From Chloroflexota bacterium (GTDB lineage Bacteria; Chloroflexota; Chloroflexia; Thermomicrobiales; JADLAZ01), in contig JADLAZ010000276.1 of the NCBI GenBank assembly GCA_020849725.1, positions 7,260-71,259 on the forward strand: a stretch of DNA of 64,000 nucleotides. The letters are read 5' to 3'. How positions within the stretch are numbered: the stretch's first letter is position 1; the number at the start of each line of letters is the position of its first letter. The position numbers and the translations under genes were made by a program. Below are positions 7,636-16,542 of the stretch, in pieces. Under the pieces are notes generated by a model that made no database searches, was not told the DNA's origin, and was given only the letters and a program-made list of their open reading frames with translations.

Positions 7636-8640
7636 CTACAGCATGATGAGTGAGCGGTCGATCCGGCCCAGGCTGACCGGCAGCAGCGTCCAGTGCTCGC
7701 CGTGGTCGACGCTGTGCCATAGATCGCCATTGCTGAGGCCGGCGTAGATCTGCCCTGGCGCGCCGCAATCGGTGATCAACGCATACGGCATGTGCGCGAG
7801 CGGTTGCGGCAACCCGCCCGCCAGCCGTTGCCAGCTGTCGCCGTCGTTACGGAAGATGGCAGCCTGGGCAGCGTTCTCGCCGTGCGCTTGGAACGCGCCC
7901 GGCGCCGCCGAGAGGTACCAGACCTCGGGCCGCACGGGGTCGGCGGCCACCGCCCACCCGTAGGACCGATCGAGGCCACGCCTGGTACTCGACCAGGTCC
8001 GACCGGCATCCTGACTGACAGCGCTGGTGCCCCATCGGGCCACACCACCGCCCCCGGCGTAGACCCAGTTGCCCTGGGTGGCGTGGAAGGTCAGCGAGTG
8101 ACAATCACGCAGCGCGCCCCGCCGATGACGCGTCCAGGTCTGGCCGCCATCACTGCTCATGACGGTCGCGCCCGCCTCAATACCCACGACGATACGCTGC
8201 GGGTCGGTGGGTGAGAGGGCGATGCCCTGAACATAGCCAATGAACGGTGACTCAGCCGGCGAGAGCCACAGCCAGCGCCAGGGGATGCGCCGGAATGCGG
8301 CCAGTTCAGCCCAGTGGTCGCCCCCGTCGTGCGAGACAAACATGGCGGCCGGCTTCGTGCCGGCGTACACGACTGCTGGACGAGTGGGACTTGCCGCGAT
8401 CGCTTTGACCGTCTGCCCGGCCAGGCCCACCGGCTGCCAGGTCCGGCCGCGATCGTCGGATCGCAGGACGCCCTGCCCCTGGGTACCCGCGTAGACCCGC
8501 GCCGGGTTCAGCGGGTCCGCTGCCAGGCAACGCACGTCGCTCCCCGCTCGCACCCGTTCGACGTGCCATTGACCAGCGGCATCGCCCCGGGCCTGTGTCA
8601 GACCGCTGCCGGTCGCGGCGATGAAAACGCGGTCGGTCAT
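7636..8640 (-). CDS. BNR/sialidase-type beta-propeller protein
   Basis: 334 residues with at least five Asp-box (S-x-D-x-G-x-T-W) repeats: SDDRGRTWQ, SHDGGDHWA, SSDGGQTWT, SQDAGRTWS and DHGEHWT. These mark a six- or seven-bladed propeller of the sialidase/photosystem-stability-factor/VPS10 class. No signal peptide is evident. The arginine triad and nucleophile of true sialidases are not recognised, so a glycosidase role is not claimed. It is convergent with the HAD gene and divergent from the LexA-box gene. Confidence 0.75.
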   Translation of the reverse strand: MTDRVFIAATGSGLTQARGDAAGQWHVERVRAGSDVRCLAADPLNPARVYAGTQGQGVLRSDDRGRTWQPVGLAGQTVKAIAASPTRPAVVYAGTKPAAMFVSHDGGDHWAELAAFRRIPWRWLWLSPAESPFIGYVQGIALSPTDPQRIVVGIEAGATVMSSDGGQTWTRHRRGALRDCHSLTFHATQGNWVYAGGGGVARWGTSAVSQDAGRTWSSTRRGLDRSYGWAVAADPVRPEVWYLSAAPGAFQAHGENAAQAAIFRNDGDSWQRLAGGLPQPLAHMPYALITDCGAPGQIYAGLSNGDLWHSVDHGEHWTLLPVSLGRIDRSLIML

Positions 8641-8801
8641 CGGCGCGCTCCGCCCTCACTCGGGCGACTCCTGGCTGGTCGCGCGGAGGCAACGCCTCGG
8701 CGACCGGCATGGCGACCTGCTGGACGAGAGGCTAGCACTGGCCGGCGACCAGGTGAAGATCCCACGCGGCATCCGACCCATCGATCCGACGGTATGGCCA
8801 C

Positions 8802-8830
8802 TTGAAATAGAACTTTTGTTCTGGTAGAAT
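8802..8830 (+). promoter_or_regulatory. Promoter with LexA-type SOS box in the spacer
   Basis: TTGAAA (8802-8807), a 17-bp spacer, TAGAAT (8825-8830). Inside the spacer lies AGAACTTTTGTTCT (8809-8822), a perfect inverted repeat of the form GAAC-N4-GTTC, which is the LexA operator core known from Gram-positive bacteria. An operator between -35 and -10 is a typical repressor position. The downstream gene starts 54 nt after the -10. Confidence 0.75.
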
Positions 8831-8884
8831 GCGGCTGGACGCCACCCCACTGGACTGGTAGCGTCAACGAGGGAGGACCGCCGC

Positions 8885-9118
8885 ATGTACCTGATGTGGT
8901 ACGACAACGATCGCAAGAAGCAGCCGGGCATCAAGATCGAGGAGGCGATCGAGCGCTTTGTCGAGAAGTACGGCCACCAGCCGACGGTCGTGCTGGTCAA
9001 TCCCGGTGAACCGGTCGACGCCGCGCCACTGCCGGTCGTCACCCGGCCGACGGTGGCGCGCCATTTCTTCTGGGTCGGTGACGAGGAGATCGCACCCGCC
9101 CCCGTCGCCGCCGATTGA
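8885..9118 (+). CDS. Small conserved-looking protein, probably LexA-controlled
   Basis: 77 residues; GGGAGG ribosome site 8 nt before the ATG. I do not recognise the family. The first half (MYLMWYDNDRKKQPGIKIEE) is charged and leads into an amphipathic helix (AIERFVEKYG), followed by TVVLVNPGEP and a Pro-rich stretch; no membrane segment and no Cys motif. The promoter carries a GAAC-N4-GTTC LexA-type box, so damage-inducible expression is inferred. The gap 8641-8884 holds only this promoter and the divergent start of the propeller gene. Confidence 0.7.
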   Translation: MYLMWYDNDRKKQPGIKIEEAIERFVEKYGHQPTVVLVNPGEPVDAAPLPVVTRPTVARHFFWVGDEEIAPAPVAAD

Positions 9119-9136
9119 CACGCTGGACATGGTTGG

Positions 9137-9178
9137 CAGCCGAGCCTGTCGGCTGGAGGCGCAGTGATGCTGTGCCTC
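9137..9178. terminator. Two tandem hairpins between convergent genes
   Basis: Hairpin 1: 7-bp perfect stem 9137-9143/9149-9155 with a 5-nt loop. Hairpin 2: 9-bp stem 9156-9164/9170-9178 with one G-U pair and a 5-nt loop. They lie between the stop of the 77-aa gene and the stop of the leftward ABM-fold gene. There is no U-tract on either strand, so termination is inferred from position and stem strength. Confidence 0.5.
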
Positions 9179-9246
9179 CCCGCGCATGGGGGCATCGGCG
9201 GCGGCGACAGTCGGTCCTCGCCGCACAAACCGTTAGCGTCGGCGCA

Positions 9247-9537
9247 TCAGGCAACCACCTGCACGATCTGGCCATCGTGCCACTCCGGCGCGCCGTCGAG
9301 CAGGTCAATCATCTTCAGGTAGCGCGCGTGCTGGCCGGGGCTATTGGCGTTGGCGATGTAGGCTTCCCGGCTCTCCCACACCGTCGCCATGTAGAACTCC
9401 AGTGGGTCAGCGTCCATCTGGTAGATGTAGGTCGCGATCGACCCAGGGAGCGCGAGGCCCTCGTACTCCTTCATCAAGGTCTGTATCGCCGTCTCCGCGC
9501 TGGGCTTGACCCGCATCCGCGCCACGGTCCCGTACAT
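9247..9537 (-). CDS. Antibiotic biosynthesis monooxygenase (ABM) fold protein
   Basis: 96 residues from the ATG at 9537, which follows AGAGGGGG by 7 nt; a longer start at 9558 is possible but spans that site. MYGTVARMRVKPSAETAI, a middle strand and a FYMATVWESREAYIAN block are typical of dimeric ferredoxin-like barrels of the ABM/quinol monooxygenase class. The biochemical role is open: such proteins oxidise small aromatics or act on haem. It is distantly similar in size and fold to the three small proteins at 56.2-57.3 kb. Confidence 0.75.
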   Translation of the reverse strand: MYGTVARMRVKPSAETAIQTLMKEYEGLALPGSIATYIYQMDADPLEFYMATVWESREAYIANANSPGQHARYLKMIDLLDGAPEWHDGQIVQVVA

Positions 9538-9702
9538 TGCTGCCCCCTCTCTCAACATGACACCTGGCTGGCGATCGACACCAGGGACACTCGGTAGCCT
9601 CCCAGCCAGATGAACGTCGCCGTTGCGCGAGCTTGCGCCACTGGCACATGAGTCACTACGGTACGGACCGTCGTCTGGAACATGGCTGACCGCAACATCT
9701 CC

Positions 9703-11211
9703 TCACGTGGCCGGCAACACCACCAACAGCCCGCCCAGGACAACCAGGATCGCCGTCGTGCCGGCCGCCACCGCCAGCATGCGCCGCGTCACGGCCACTT
9801 CCTCGGCGGCGCGCTCGGCCGCCGGCACGCCGGCCACCGCCACCACCAGCAGGAGCCGCGGCGCGGACGCCATCGTCACGCTCGCGGCTGCCGCGTTGAG
9901 CATCGCCGCCACCAGCACCGGTGATAGCCCGAGCGCGCGGGCAGCCTCGGCGCACAGCGCTGCCAGCATGCCGTTCGCGCCGGCGTTGCTGCCGGTCACG
10001 TAGCCACCCAGCGCGCCGAGTACCGCCGTGGCGGCCAGGAAGAGCGGTCCCAGCCCGGTCAGCGTCGTCGCCAGTGCGTCGGTCATGCCGGCCGCGAGCA
10101 TGATCTGGCCGAGCGCGACGAAGCCGGCTGTTGCCGCCGCCGGCCGCCACCAGCGCCGCCCCGCCAGCGCCATCGCCTTCCCGACCACGACCGGTGGCAG
10201 ACCCAGCACCAGCGCGCCGGCCAGCGCCGCCACCAGCACCCAGGTGCCGGAGTTCGCCAGTACCGACAGGCGCGCCGCACCGCCCGGCATGCCGACGACC
10301 AGCGTCGACTGCAGCCCGCTGGCCAGCGGCTCGATGAGTCGCGTCGCCAGCAGCAGGCCGACCAGTAGCGCGTAGGGTGTGGCCGCCCGCGCCAGCGACG
10401 GCTGACCGGGCGGCCGGGCGACGCTGTCGGCCGGAACGGCGGGCCGGCCGCGTTGCGCCAGCACCAGCCAGGCCGCGCCGACCGCCGTGGCCGCCAGCCC
10501 GGCCAGCAGCCCGGCCAGCTCGACGCTGAGCCAGCCACTGACGGCCCACAGCCCGCCGCCCAGCACGACCACGAGCGCCGTCGCCAGTGGCCAGCGCCGC
10601 CAGCCGGCTCGGCCGCCGGCCAGCGTCAACGCCAGGCCGGCGAAGTAGACCAGCAACGGCAGGCACAGCAGCGCACACAGCGCCGCTGTTGCCGGCCACG
10701 GCACACCAGCCAGCGTCACGCCCAGCGCGAAGCCGATCGCCAGCGCGCCCCACGGCACGGCGCACAGGCCCAGCAGCGCCAGCAGGATCGCCCGCCGGCG
10801 GGGGAAGCCCAGCGCCAGCAGCAGCGGGCAGGTGACGGCCGCGCCGACACCGAAGCCGCTGGCTGACTCGACAAACGGCGCCCAGCCGAGCACCAGCAGC
10901 AGCGCCAGACCGGTGCGGTCGGCGCTGAGCGACGCCAGCGCCGTCGCCAGCCGTCGCGTCGCGCCGCCGAGCTCCATCACCTGAAAGAGCAGCAACCCAC
11001 CAAAGACCACGTAGACGACAGCCGCCGTCGTCACCAGCCCATCCAGCAGCGCCGCTGCCAGCGCGGCCGGCGCGGGCCGGTAGGCCGGCAGCAGCGCCAC
11101 CAGCAACGCCAGGCCGCAGCCGAGCGCCGCCGCCCGTGTCGCCGGCCAGCGCCACACCGCCAGCGCCATCAGCGCCGCGGTCAATGGCAGCGCGGCGACA
11201 ACCGTCTCCAC
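9703..11211 (-). CDS. L-lactate permease (LctP) family transporter
   Basis: 502 residues, almost wholly hydrophobic with about a dozen membrane segments. APFVESASGFGVGAAVTCPL is the family's conserved segment, followed by GFPRRRAILLALLG; a second GSNAGANGML region near the C-terminus is also typical. The start is the GTG at 11211 with GGAGG 5 nt upstream; the frame stays open further upstream but gives Arg/Pro-rich non-membrane sequence. It probably imports lactate or glycolate with protons. No lactate dehydrogenase is adjacent; the glcDF genes at 21.5-24.2 kb are a possible functional partner. Confidence 0.85.
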   Translation of the reverse strand: METVVAALPLTAALMALAVWRWPATRAAALGCGLALLVALLPAYRPAPAALAAALLDGLVTTAAVVYVVFGGLLLFQVMELGGATRRLATALASLSADRTGLALLLVLGWAPFVESASGFGVGAAVTCPLLLALGFPRRRAILLALLGLCAVPWGALAIGFALGVTLAGVPWPATAALCALLCLPLLVYFAGLALTLAGGRAGWRRWPLATALVVVLGGGLWAVSGWLSVELAGLLAGLAATAVGAAWLVLAQRGRPAVPADSVARPPGQPSLARAATPYALLVGLLLATRLIEPLASGLQSTLVVGMPGGAARLSVLANSGTWVLVAALAGALVLGLPPVVVGKAMALAGRRWWRPAAATAGFVALGQIMLAAGMTDALATTLTGLGPLFLAATAVLGALGGYVTGSNAGANGMLAALCAEAARALGLSPVLVAAMLNAAAASVTMASAPRLLLVVAVAGVPAAERAAEEVAVTRRMLAVAAGTTAILVVLGGLLVVLPAT

Positions 11212-11588
11212 CCGTCCTCCGTCTGCCCCACCGCGCCGCGCGCCCCGGCCGCGCCATCCTACCCGACCGCAAGGACGCCGACATCCGCTCGCCGGCCGCA
11301 CCATGGCCGGGGCACGCGCTGGATGCCGGCCGGCGCCGGCAGGCCGGGACACGGGCTTCGCACTCCCCTGGGTTCGGCGTCGCCGGGGTGGCGTCCGCCC
11401 ACTTCGCGGCTTGCCCGGCCCGACGACGTCGCCTACTATCCCGGAACGCCGTGACGGAAATGGCGACGAGGCACGAGTGGGCTGACGACCACCTGGCGCC
11501 GTCATCGGGCGCCACGTCCTCCCCGGCTAGTAAGCGGGGACCGACACCGGGGCGGCGACGGTGGGGCGAGTATCCCGAGGAGGGCGTG
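11212..11588. other. Intergenic region between divergent permease and folB
   Basis: 377 bases without a supported gene. It holds the permease ribosome site (GGAGG just beyond 11211) and the folB ribosome site (GAGGAGGG, about 11577-11584). TACTAT near 11432 is the only -10-like hexamer noticed for folB. I see no stable hairpin or repeat. Confidence 0.5.
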
Positions 11589-11960
11589 ATGGCCAGCGAC
11601 CGGCTCTTCCTGGAGGGCATGGCCTTCTACGGCTACCACGGCGTCCGTCCCGAGGAGCGCGCCCTCGGCCAGCGCTTCCTGGTCGACGTCGCGCTGACCA
11701 CCGACCTGCGCGCCGCCGGGGAGGCCGACGATCTGGCGCTGAGCATCGATCTCTTCGATGTGCACGAGCGGGTGCGCCAGGTCGTCGAGGGGCCGCCGCG
11801 CCTGACGATCGAAGCGGTGGCCGAGGCGGTCGCGGCCGCGCTGCCGGCCACGACCCCGGCGCGCGCCGTCGCCGTGACCGTCGGCAAGGCCGCCCCGCCG
11901 CTGGTCGGCGCGACGCTGACGGCCTCCGGCGTTCGCATCCGGCGCGTCCGCCCACGCTGA
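11589..11960 (+). CDS. folB: Dihydroneopterin aldolase FolB
   Basis: 123 residues, the usual FolB length. LFLEGMAFYGYHGVRPEER is the signature N-terminal block with the catalytic Tyr and Glu; LTIEAVAEAVA follows and the C-terminal strand VAVTVGKAAPP carries the conserved Lys. It converts 7,8-dihydroneopterin to 6-hydroxymethyl-dihydropterin and glycolaldehyde in folate synthesis. The ATG follows GAGGAGGG. The gene stands alone; no folP or folK is next to it. Confidence 0.93.
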   Translation: MASDRLFLEGMAFYGYHGVRPEERALGQRFLVDVALTTDLRAAGEADDLALSIDLFDVHERVRQVVEGPPRLTIEAVAEAVAAALPATTPARAVAVTVGKAAPPLVGATLTASGVRIRRVRPR

Positions 11961-12018
11961 CCCTCTGCCCACCGTACTCGCTCTGACCCGGCGACGACTG
12001 CCCGCTCCGGAGGCCGTC

Positions 12019-12744
12019 ATGTGCGCACAAGCCACCGCCACTGCCGACCGGCCACCCGGCGACGGCCGCCTCTGGTGGCGCTGGTTCGTCGCCAATATCG
12101 CTGGCGAGGTCGTCGGCTTCGGGCTGGCGATGCTGGTGGGCGTGCTGGCCGCGCCGCTCGCACTGGGCCTCACCAGCGTCGCGCAGTGGCAGGCCGTGGC
12201 CGTCACCGTTGTGCTGATCGGCGTCGTCGAAGGTGTGCCCGTTGGACTGGCCCAGTGGCTGGCGCTGCGAGCCGCGCTGCCGGGCATCCCGCGCGCCGCC
12301 TGGCTGGGCGCGACGGTGGCCGGCGCGGTGCTAGCCTGGGCGGCCGGGATGGTCCTGGGCTCGGTAGCCGGCGACCGGCTCGAGGCGCTGGCGGCCGGGT
12401 CACCGGTCGTGCTGGCGCTCGTCATCGGCGCGGTCGCCGGCTCGCTGCTGAGCCTGGCGCAGTGGTGGGTGTTGCGGCGGGTCGTGCCACGCGCCGGCTG
12501 GTGGGCGCCGGCGCACGCGCTCGCCTGGGCGGCCGGCATGGTCGTCACCTACACTGGCCTCGGCACGCTGCCCGACGGCGCACCGCCCTGGCAGGTGGCG
12601 GCCACGGGCGCGGTGACCGGCCTGGCGATGGGTGGGCTGGTCGCGGCAATCACCGGGCTGGCGCTGGTCTGGCTGCGGCGCGGCACGCAGCCGGCGGGCG
12701 CGCCAGCGGCATCGACCGACCCACCCCCGGGCCACACGCCGTAA
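12019..12744 (+). CDS. Polytopic membrane protein with repeated LAQWxxLR motif
   Basis: 241 residues, six or so hydrophobic segments. GLAQWLALRAALP (about residues 78-90) and SLAQWWVLRRVVP (about 138-150) are internal repeats, each followed by a Trp-containing helix with AWAAGMV, so the protein looks like an internal duplication. The C-terminal 20 residues are Pro/Ala-rich. I know the motif from uncharacterised bacterial membrane proteins; no function is assigned. CGGAGG precedes the ATG. It is convergent with the next gene (gap 15 nt). Confidence 0.75.
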   Translation: MCAQATATADRPPGDGRLWWRWFVANIAGEVVGFGLAMLVGVLAAPLALGLTSVAQWQAVAVTVVLIGVVEGVPVGLAQWLALRAALPGIPRAAWLGATVAGAVLAWAAGMVLGSVAGDRLEALAAGSPVVLALVIGAVAGSLLSLAQWWVLRRVVPRAGWWAPAHALAWAAGMVVTYTGLGTLPDGAPPWQVAATGAVTGLAMGGLVAAITGLALVWLRRGTQPAGAPAASTDPPPGHTP

Positions 12745-12759
12745 CCGGCGTGGTCCCGG

Positions 12760-13797
12760 CTACGCGGCGTCATCCGGCCGGCGCGCCGTGGCCCGATGCC
12801 AGAGGCGACCCCAGAGCTTGCCGAGCAGCCAGAGACCGCCCAGGACGGCGCCGATCAGGAGGACGGTCTCGGCCAGACCGAGCCACTCCTGCCAGCGATA
12901 GGTGCGCGCCGCGCCGACCAACCGTGCCGACCGGGGCGCCGCGGCGGGGTAGGTGACCGACAGGCGCGCGCCGGCGGTCAGCCCGGCCACCGAGCCACGA
13001 TCGACGCCGTCGACGGCGACGACCGGCTGGTCGCGCCCGGCCGGCACGAATGTCAACTCGACCAACTCCCACGGTTGCGGCGCGTCCCAGCGGGTGCGCC
13101 CGGAGAAGACGCTGCGCGTGATCGAGCGCACGTTGCGCACCTCGGCCGTCGCCGTCTGGAGCGGCCCGGTCGGCTCCGGCTCCCACGGCGGGAAGAGCCA
13201 CGTCAGCAGCCCAAAGATGCCGACCCCCACGGCGATCGCCGTCAGCGGCTTCGGTGCGCGCCGGCGGATCATCAGCCAGATGAGCGCGATGCTCGCCAGG
13301 GCCAGGCCGATGGTCGGCAGCCACGACCAGGGGACGAGGCTCAGTGTCGATTGGTCGGCCGGCCGCGCGATGACGCGAAGCTCAGGCAGGTAGCGCACCT
13401 GGACCGCCGCGCCCGGCCGCAGCGCGTCGAAGCCCTCCTCATCGGTGAAAAGCTGGGTCGTCGTCGGCCGGCCGTCGACAGTGGTGAACGCGACCGTCAG
13501 CGTCAGTTGCCGCGTCCACCAGTTGTCAGGCGCCCGGCCGCGCGCGCTGCTGATGCGCTCCTCCTTGGACTGCACCTGGGCCGGCACGACGACGCCGGCC
13601 TGGTCGAGGTAGAGCGAGCCGGCGATCAGCACCGCGAATGGGAAGAGCGCACCCATCACTCCGCCAAGGCCCGCTGGCAGCCCAACGAGGCGGCACAGCC
13701 GGCCGACGACGCGACCGACGATCGCCGCCAGCACCATCACCGCGACGAGGCCGGCCAGGACCAGGCCGATCTGCTGCAAGACGTCGCCGCCGTCCAT
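12760..13797 (-). CDS. Membrane protein with DUF3592-like segments
   Basis: 345 residues. Hydrophobic segments near residues 8-30, 43-62, 158-177, 185-205 and 309-327 alternate with two soluble strand-rich domains. The first (about 70-150) has the pattern VAFTTVDGRPTT...DALRPGAAVQVRYLPE, like DUF3592 domains, whose conserved end is V-x-Y-x-P; the second (about 215-300) repeats it with LTAGARLSVTYPA. This is probably a two-domain DUF3592-type envelope protein of unknown function. It is divergent from the CocE/NonD hydrolase gene. Confidence 0.65.
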   Translation of the reverse strand: MDGGDVLQQIGLVLAGLVAVMVLAAIVGRVVGRLCRLVGLPAGLGGVMGALFPFAVLIAGSLYLDQAGVVVPAQVQSKEERISSARGRAPDNWWTRQLTLTVAFTTVDGRPTTTQLFTDEEGFDALRPGAAVQVRYLPELRVIARPADQSTLSLVPWSWLPTIGLALASIALIWLMIRRRAPKPLTAIAVGVGIFGLLTWLFPPWEPEPTGPLQTATAEVRNVRSITRSVFSGRTRWDAPQPWELVELTFVPAGRDQPVVAVDGVDRGSVAGLTAGARLSVTYPAAAPRSARLVGAARTYRWQEWLGLAETVLLIGAVLGGLWLLGKLWGRLWHRATARRPDDAA

Positions 13798-13910
13798 CGT
13801 CGTCTCCCTCAGCTCCTCACGGATATGCCCGCCCGGCCTTCACTGATATCAACGGCGCATCCCCGGCGCGGTGGGCCTGTGCTATGCTGCCGGCGCCAAG
13901 GAGGTGAGCA

Positions 13911-15647
13911 ATGGCGGTGTACCGTCGAATGATTGTCGAACATGATGTACCGGTGCCGATGCGCGACGGTCTGAGTCTGCTGGCCGACCTGTACGTTCCG
14001 GATGGCCCTGGCCCGTGGCCGGCGCTGCTGCAGCGCACGCCCTACAACAAGGCCGCCGCCAATACCATCATGGTCATGCTCGACACCCGTCGGGCGCTGC
14101 GGGCCGGCTATGCTGTCGTCATCCAGGACGTGCGCGGCCGGTACGAGTCGCCGGGCGAGTTCGAGCCGTTCGCCAACGAGGTGGCCGACGGTTACGACAC
14201 CGTCGAGTGGGTAGCGGCGCAGCCGTGGTGCAACGGCCAGGTGGCCATGTTCGGCATCTCCTACGTCGGCGCAACGCAGTGGCTGGCGGCCATCGGCCGT
14301 CCCCCGCACCTGGCGGCGATCGCGCCAACTGTCACCTCGTCCGACTACTACGAGGGATGGACCTACCAGGGCGGCGCGTTCGAACTGAGCTTCTGCGGCA
14401 GCTGGGGCGCGATGCTGGCGCTGAACCAACTGCAGCGGGCCGCCAACTGGAACAACGACGACCCGGCCGTGCAGCGCCAGCTCGACGCCCAGGACGGCCT
14501 GGGGGGCGCACTCTGGTCGCTGCCACTGGGCGACATCGCCGGACTGGCGGCGCTGCCGGCCTTTCAGGACTGGCTGGCCCATCCCACCTTCGATGACTAC
14601 TGGCGGCGCTGGCGCATCGCCGATCACTACAGCCGCCTCGATCTGCCCGTCTTTAACACCGGCGGCTGGTACGACATCTTCCTCGGCGGCACGCTCCAGA
14701 ACTACACCGGCATGCGCGCCGGAGCGGCCACGCCGGCCGCCCGCGCTGCCCAGCGGCTGGTCATCGGTCCCTGGGAGCACGTCCTGCCGTTCCCCAACAA
14801 AGTCGGCGAGTGGAACTTCGGTCACCGCGCCTCCGCCGGCATGCTCGACCGGGACGGCCTGTTGCTGCGCTGGCTCGATTGGACGTTGAAGGGCGAGGCG
14901 AACGGCGCCGCCGACGACCCGCCGGTGCGCCTGTTCGTGATGGGCGAGAATCGCTGGCGGGCCGAGGAGGAATGGCCACTGCGCCGGGCCGTGGCAACGC
15001 CCTACTTCCTGCGTGGTGGCGGGCGAGCCAATAGCCGGCACGGCGATGGTTGGCTCAGCCCGACGCCGCCGGCCGAGGAGCCAGCCGACCACTACGTCTA
15101 CAACCCGCGCGACCCGGTCCCGACGCGCGGTGGCGGCTTGTGCTGCTCGATCGTCTGGACGGCGGGCGGCGTCTACGACCAGCGCTCGATCGAGGACCGG
15201 CCGGACGTGCTGGTCTACAGCACGCGGCCGCTGGAGCGGGCCATTGAGGTCACCGGCCCGATCACGGTCACGCTCTACGCTGCCACCAGTGCGCCCGATA
15301 CCGACTGGACCGCCAAGCTGGTCGATGTCTATCCCGACGGCTACGTCCAGAACCTGACTGATGGCATCCTGCGCGCCCGCTACCGCCACGGTACGGAGCG
15401 CACCGTGCCGCTGACGCCCGGCGCGATCGAGCGCTACGAGATCGACCTGTGGGCGACGAGCAACGTCTTCATGCCCGGCCACCGGCTGCGGTTGGAGATC
15501 AGCAGCAGCAACTTCCCGCGCTTCGACCGCAACCCCAATACCGGCCTTCCTGCCACCAGCGACGCTGACTTGCAACCTGCCTTCCAGACGATCTTTCATG
15601 ACTCCGAGCGGCCATCGCATGTGACGCTACCGATCGTGGCGCGCTGA
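13911..15647 (+). CDS. CocE/NonD family (X-Pro dipeptidyl-peptidase S15) hydrolase
   Basis: 578 residues. alpha/beta-hydrolase domain with the catalytic triad visible: Ser117 in GISYVG, Asp255 in GGWYDIF, His290 in GPWEHV. The second half is the jelly-roll domain typical of cocaine esterase, S15 peptidases and acylases (TGPITVTLYAATSAPDTDW, LRLEISSSNFPRFDRN). AAGGAGG lies 7 nt before the ATG. No signal peptide, so cytoplasmic. It cleaves esters or amides of acyl groups; the exact substrate is unknown. Confidence 0.92.
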   Translation: MAVYRRMIVEHDVPVPMRDGLSLLADLYVPDGPGPWPALLQRTPYNKAAANTIMVMLDTRRALRAGYAVVIQDVRGRYESPGEFEPFANEVADGYDTVEWVAAQPWCNGQVAMFGISYVGATQWLAAIGRPPHLAAIAPTVTSSDYYEGWTYQGGAFELSFCGSWGAMLALNQLQRAANWNNDDPAVQRQLDAQDGLGGALWSLPLGDIAGLAALPAFQDWLAHPTFDDYWRRWRIADHYSRLDLPVFNTGGWYDIFLGGTLQNYTGMRAGAATPAARAAQRLVIGPWEHVLPFPNKVGEWNFGHRASAGMLDRDGLLLRWLDWTLKGEANGAADDPPVRLFVMGENRWRAEEEWPLRRAVATPYFLRGGGRANSRHGDGWLSPTPPAEEPADHYVYNPRDPVPTRGGGLCCSIVWTAGGVYDQRSIEDRPDVLVYSTRPLERAIEVTGPITVTLYAATSAPDTDWTAKLVDVYPDGYVQNLTDGILRARYRHGTERTVPLTPGAIERYEIDLWATSNVFMPGHRLRLEISSSNFPRFDRNPNTGLPATSDADLQPAFQTIFHDSERPSHVTLPIVAR

Positions 15648-15663
15648 CCGCGGTGCGTCCGTG

Positions 15664-15694
15664 GAGAGGGGCGGGAGACCGTCCCCCGCCTCTC
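15664..15694. terminator. Hairpin between convergent genes
   Basis: GAGA and GGCGGG pair with CCCGCC and TCTC across a 9-nt loop, with a 2-base bulge: a 10-bp GC-rich stem. It starts 16 nt after the hydrolase stop and touches the stop codon of the leftward NUDIX gene. Probably a bidirectional terminator; no U-tract. Confidence 0.5.
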
Positions 15695-16509
15695 TACGGG
15701 CGCCCTACGCCGGCCGACGGACGGCTCGCGTACACCGACAGGCAGGCCGCGCCGGCGGGGGCGACGCGGCCGGGAGCGTGCGCCAGGAAGGCGTGCAACG
15801 CTGCCGCGTCGTCATTGAGCCAGCGGTGGCCGGTGTCCTCGGTCGGACCGGTGCGGGCGGTCAGCCGGACGTCGACGGCGGCGCGCGGCAGCGCCAGCCG
15901 TGCCTCGAACAGCAATTCCGGCTTGGCGTTTGCCCGGTTGCGCGCCAGGCCCAAACAGGTCAGCGCGGCGATCTCAGCCGGCCGAATGCCCGTCTCCTCG
16001 AGGATCTCGTCCTGCAGTGCCAGGAACGGCGACACACCGCCAGCGCCATCGTCGTGGGCCGGCGTCGGGTGGCCGCCGACGACGCCGTACCAGCCGGCGT
16101 ACTCGGCCACGCTCGCGCCGCGCTCGACGACCAGCAGCCAGCCGTCGGCGCTGATTATAGCGGCGCAGACGCCGACCGGATCGGCCAGGTAGGCGTGCCA
16201 GTCGCCGGGATGGGCGGCCTGGATCGCTGCCAGATTGCCGACGTTCGTGCCCAGGTAGGCCCGGTAGTCGGTCGGCCCGAACGTCAGGTGGAACGTGTCG
16301 CCGGCAACCTCCCAGGCGGCCAGCCGGCAGAGCGGACCGGCAAAGAGGGCCGTGCCTGCCGCCGCCGCCACCGCCACTCGGCGCTCCCAGGTGGTAGCGA
16401 TCAGCCCGTCGATGGCCGGATCCGGCCGACGCCCGGCCGCCGGCTGCCAGCTCACGCACACCTGCTCCAGGCCGAAGCGCCCGGTCAGCAGCACCTCGAA
16501 GTCCGTCAT
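15694..16509 (-). CDS. NUDIX-domain hydrolase
   Basis: 271 residues. VVGGHPTPAHDD (about residue 143 on) and LQDEILEETGI (about 165-175) fit the NUDIX box G-x5-E-x7-REUxEExGU, but with a longer insertion between the Gly and the helix than usual. The N-terminal 100 residues resemble the extra domain of larger NUDIX proteins that act on nucleotide sugars or ADP-ribose. Substrate unknown. It lies 33 nt downstream of the GTPase gene, in the same direction. Confidence 0.75.
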   Translation of the reverse strand: MTDFEVLLTGRFGLEQVCVSWQPAAGRRPDPAIDGLIATTWERRVAVAAAAGTALFAGPLCRLAAWEVAGDTFHLTFGPTDYRAYLGTNVGNLAAIQAAHPGDWHAYLADPVGVCAAIISADGWLLVVERGASVAEYAGWYGVVGGHPTPAHDDGAGGVSPFLALQDEILEETGIRPAEIAALTCLGLARNRANAKPELLFEARLALPRAAVDVRLTARTGPTEDTGHRWLNDDAAALHAFLAHAPGRVAPAGAACLSVYASRPSAGVGRP

Positions 16510-16542
16510 CGGTCCTCAGTCTCAAACACCCGCACCCATCCA

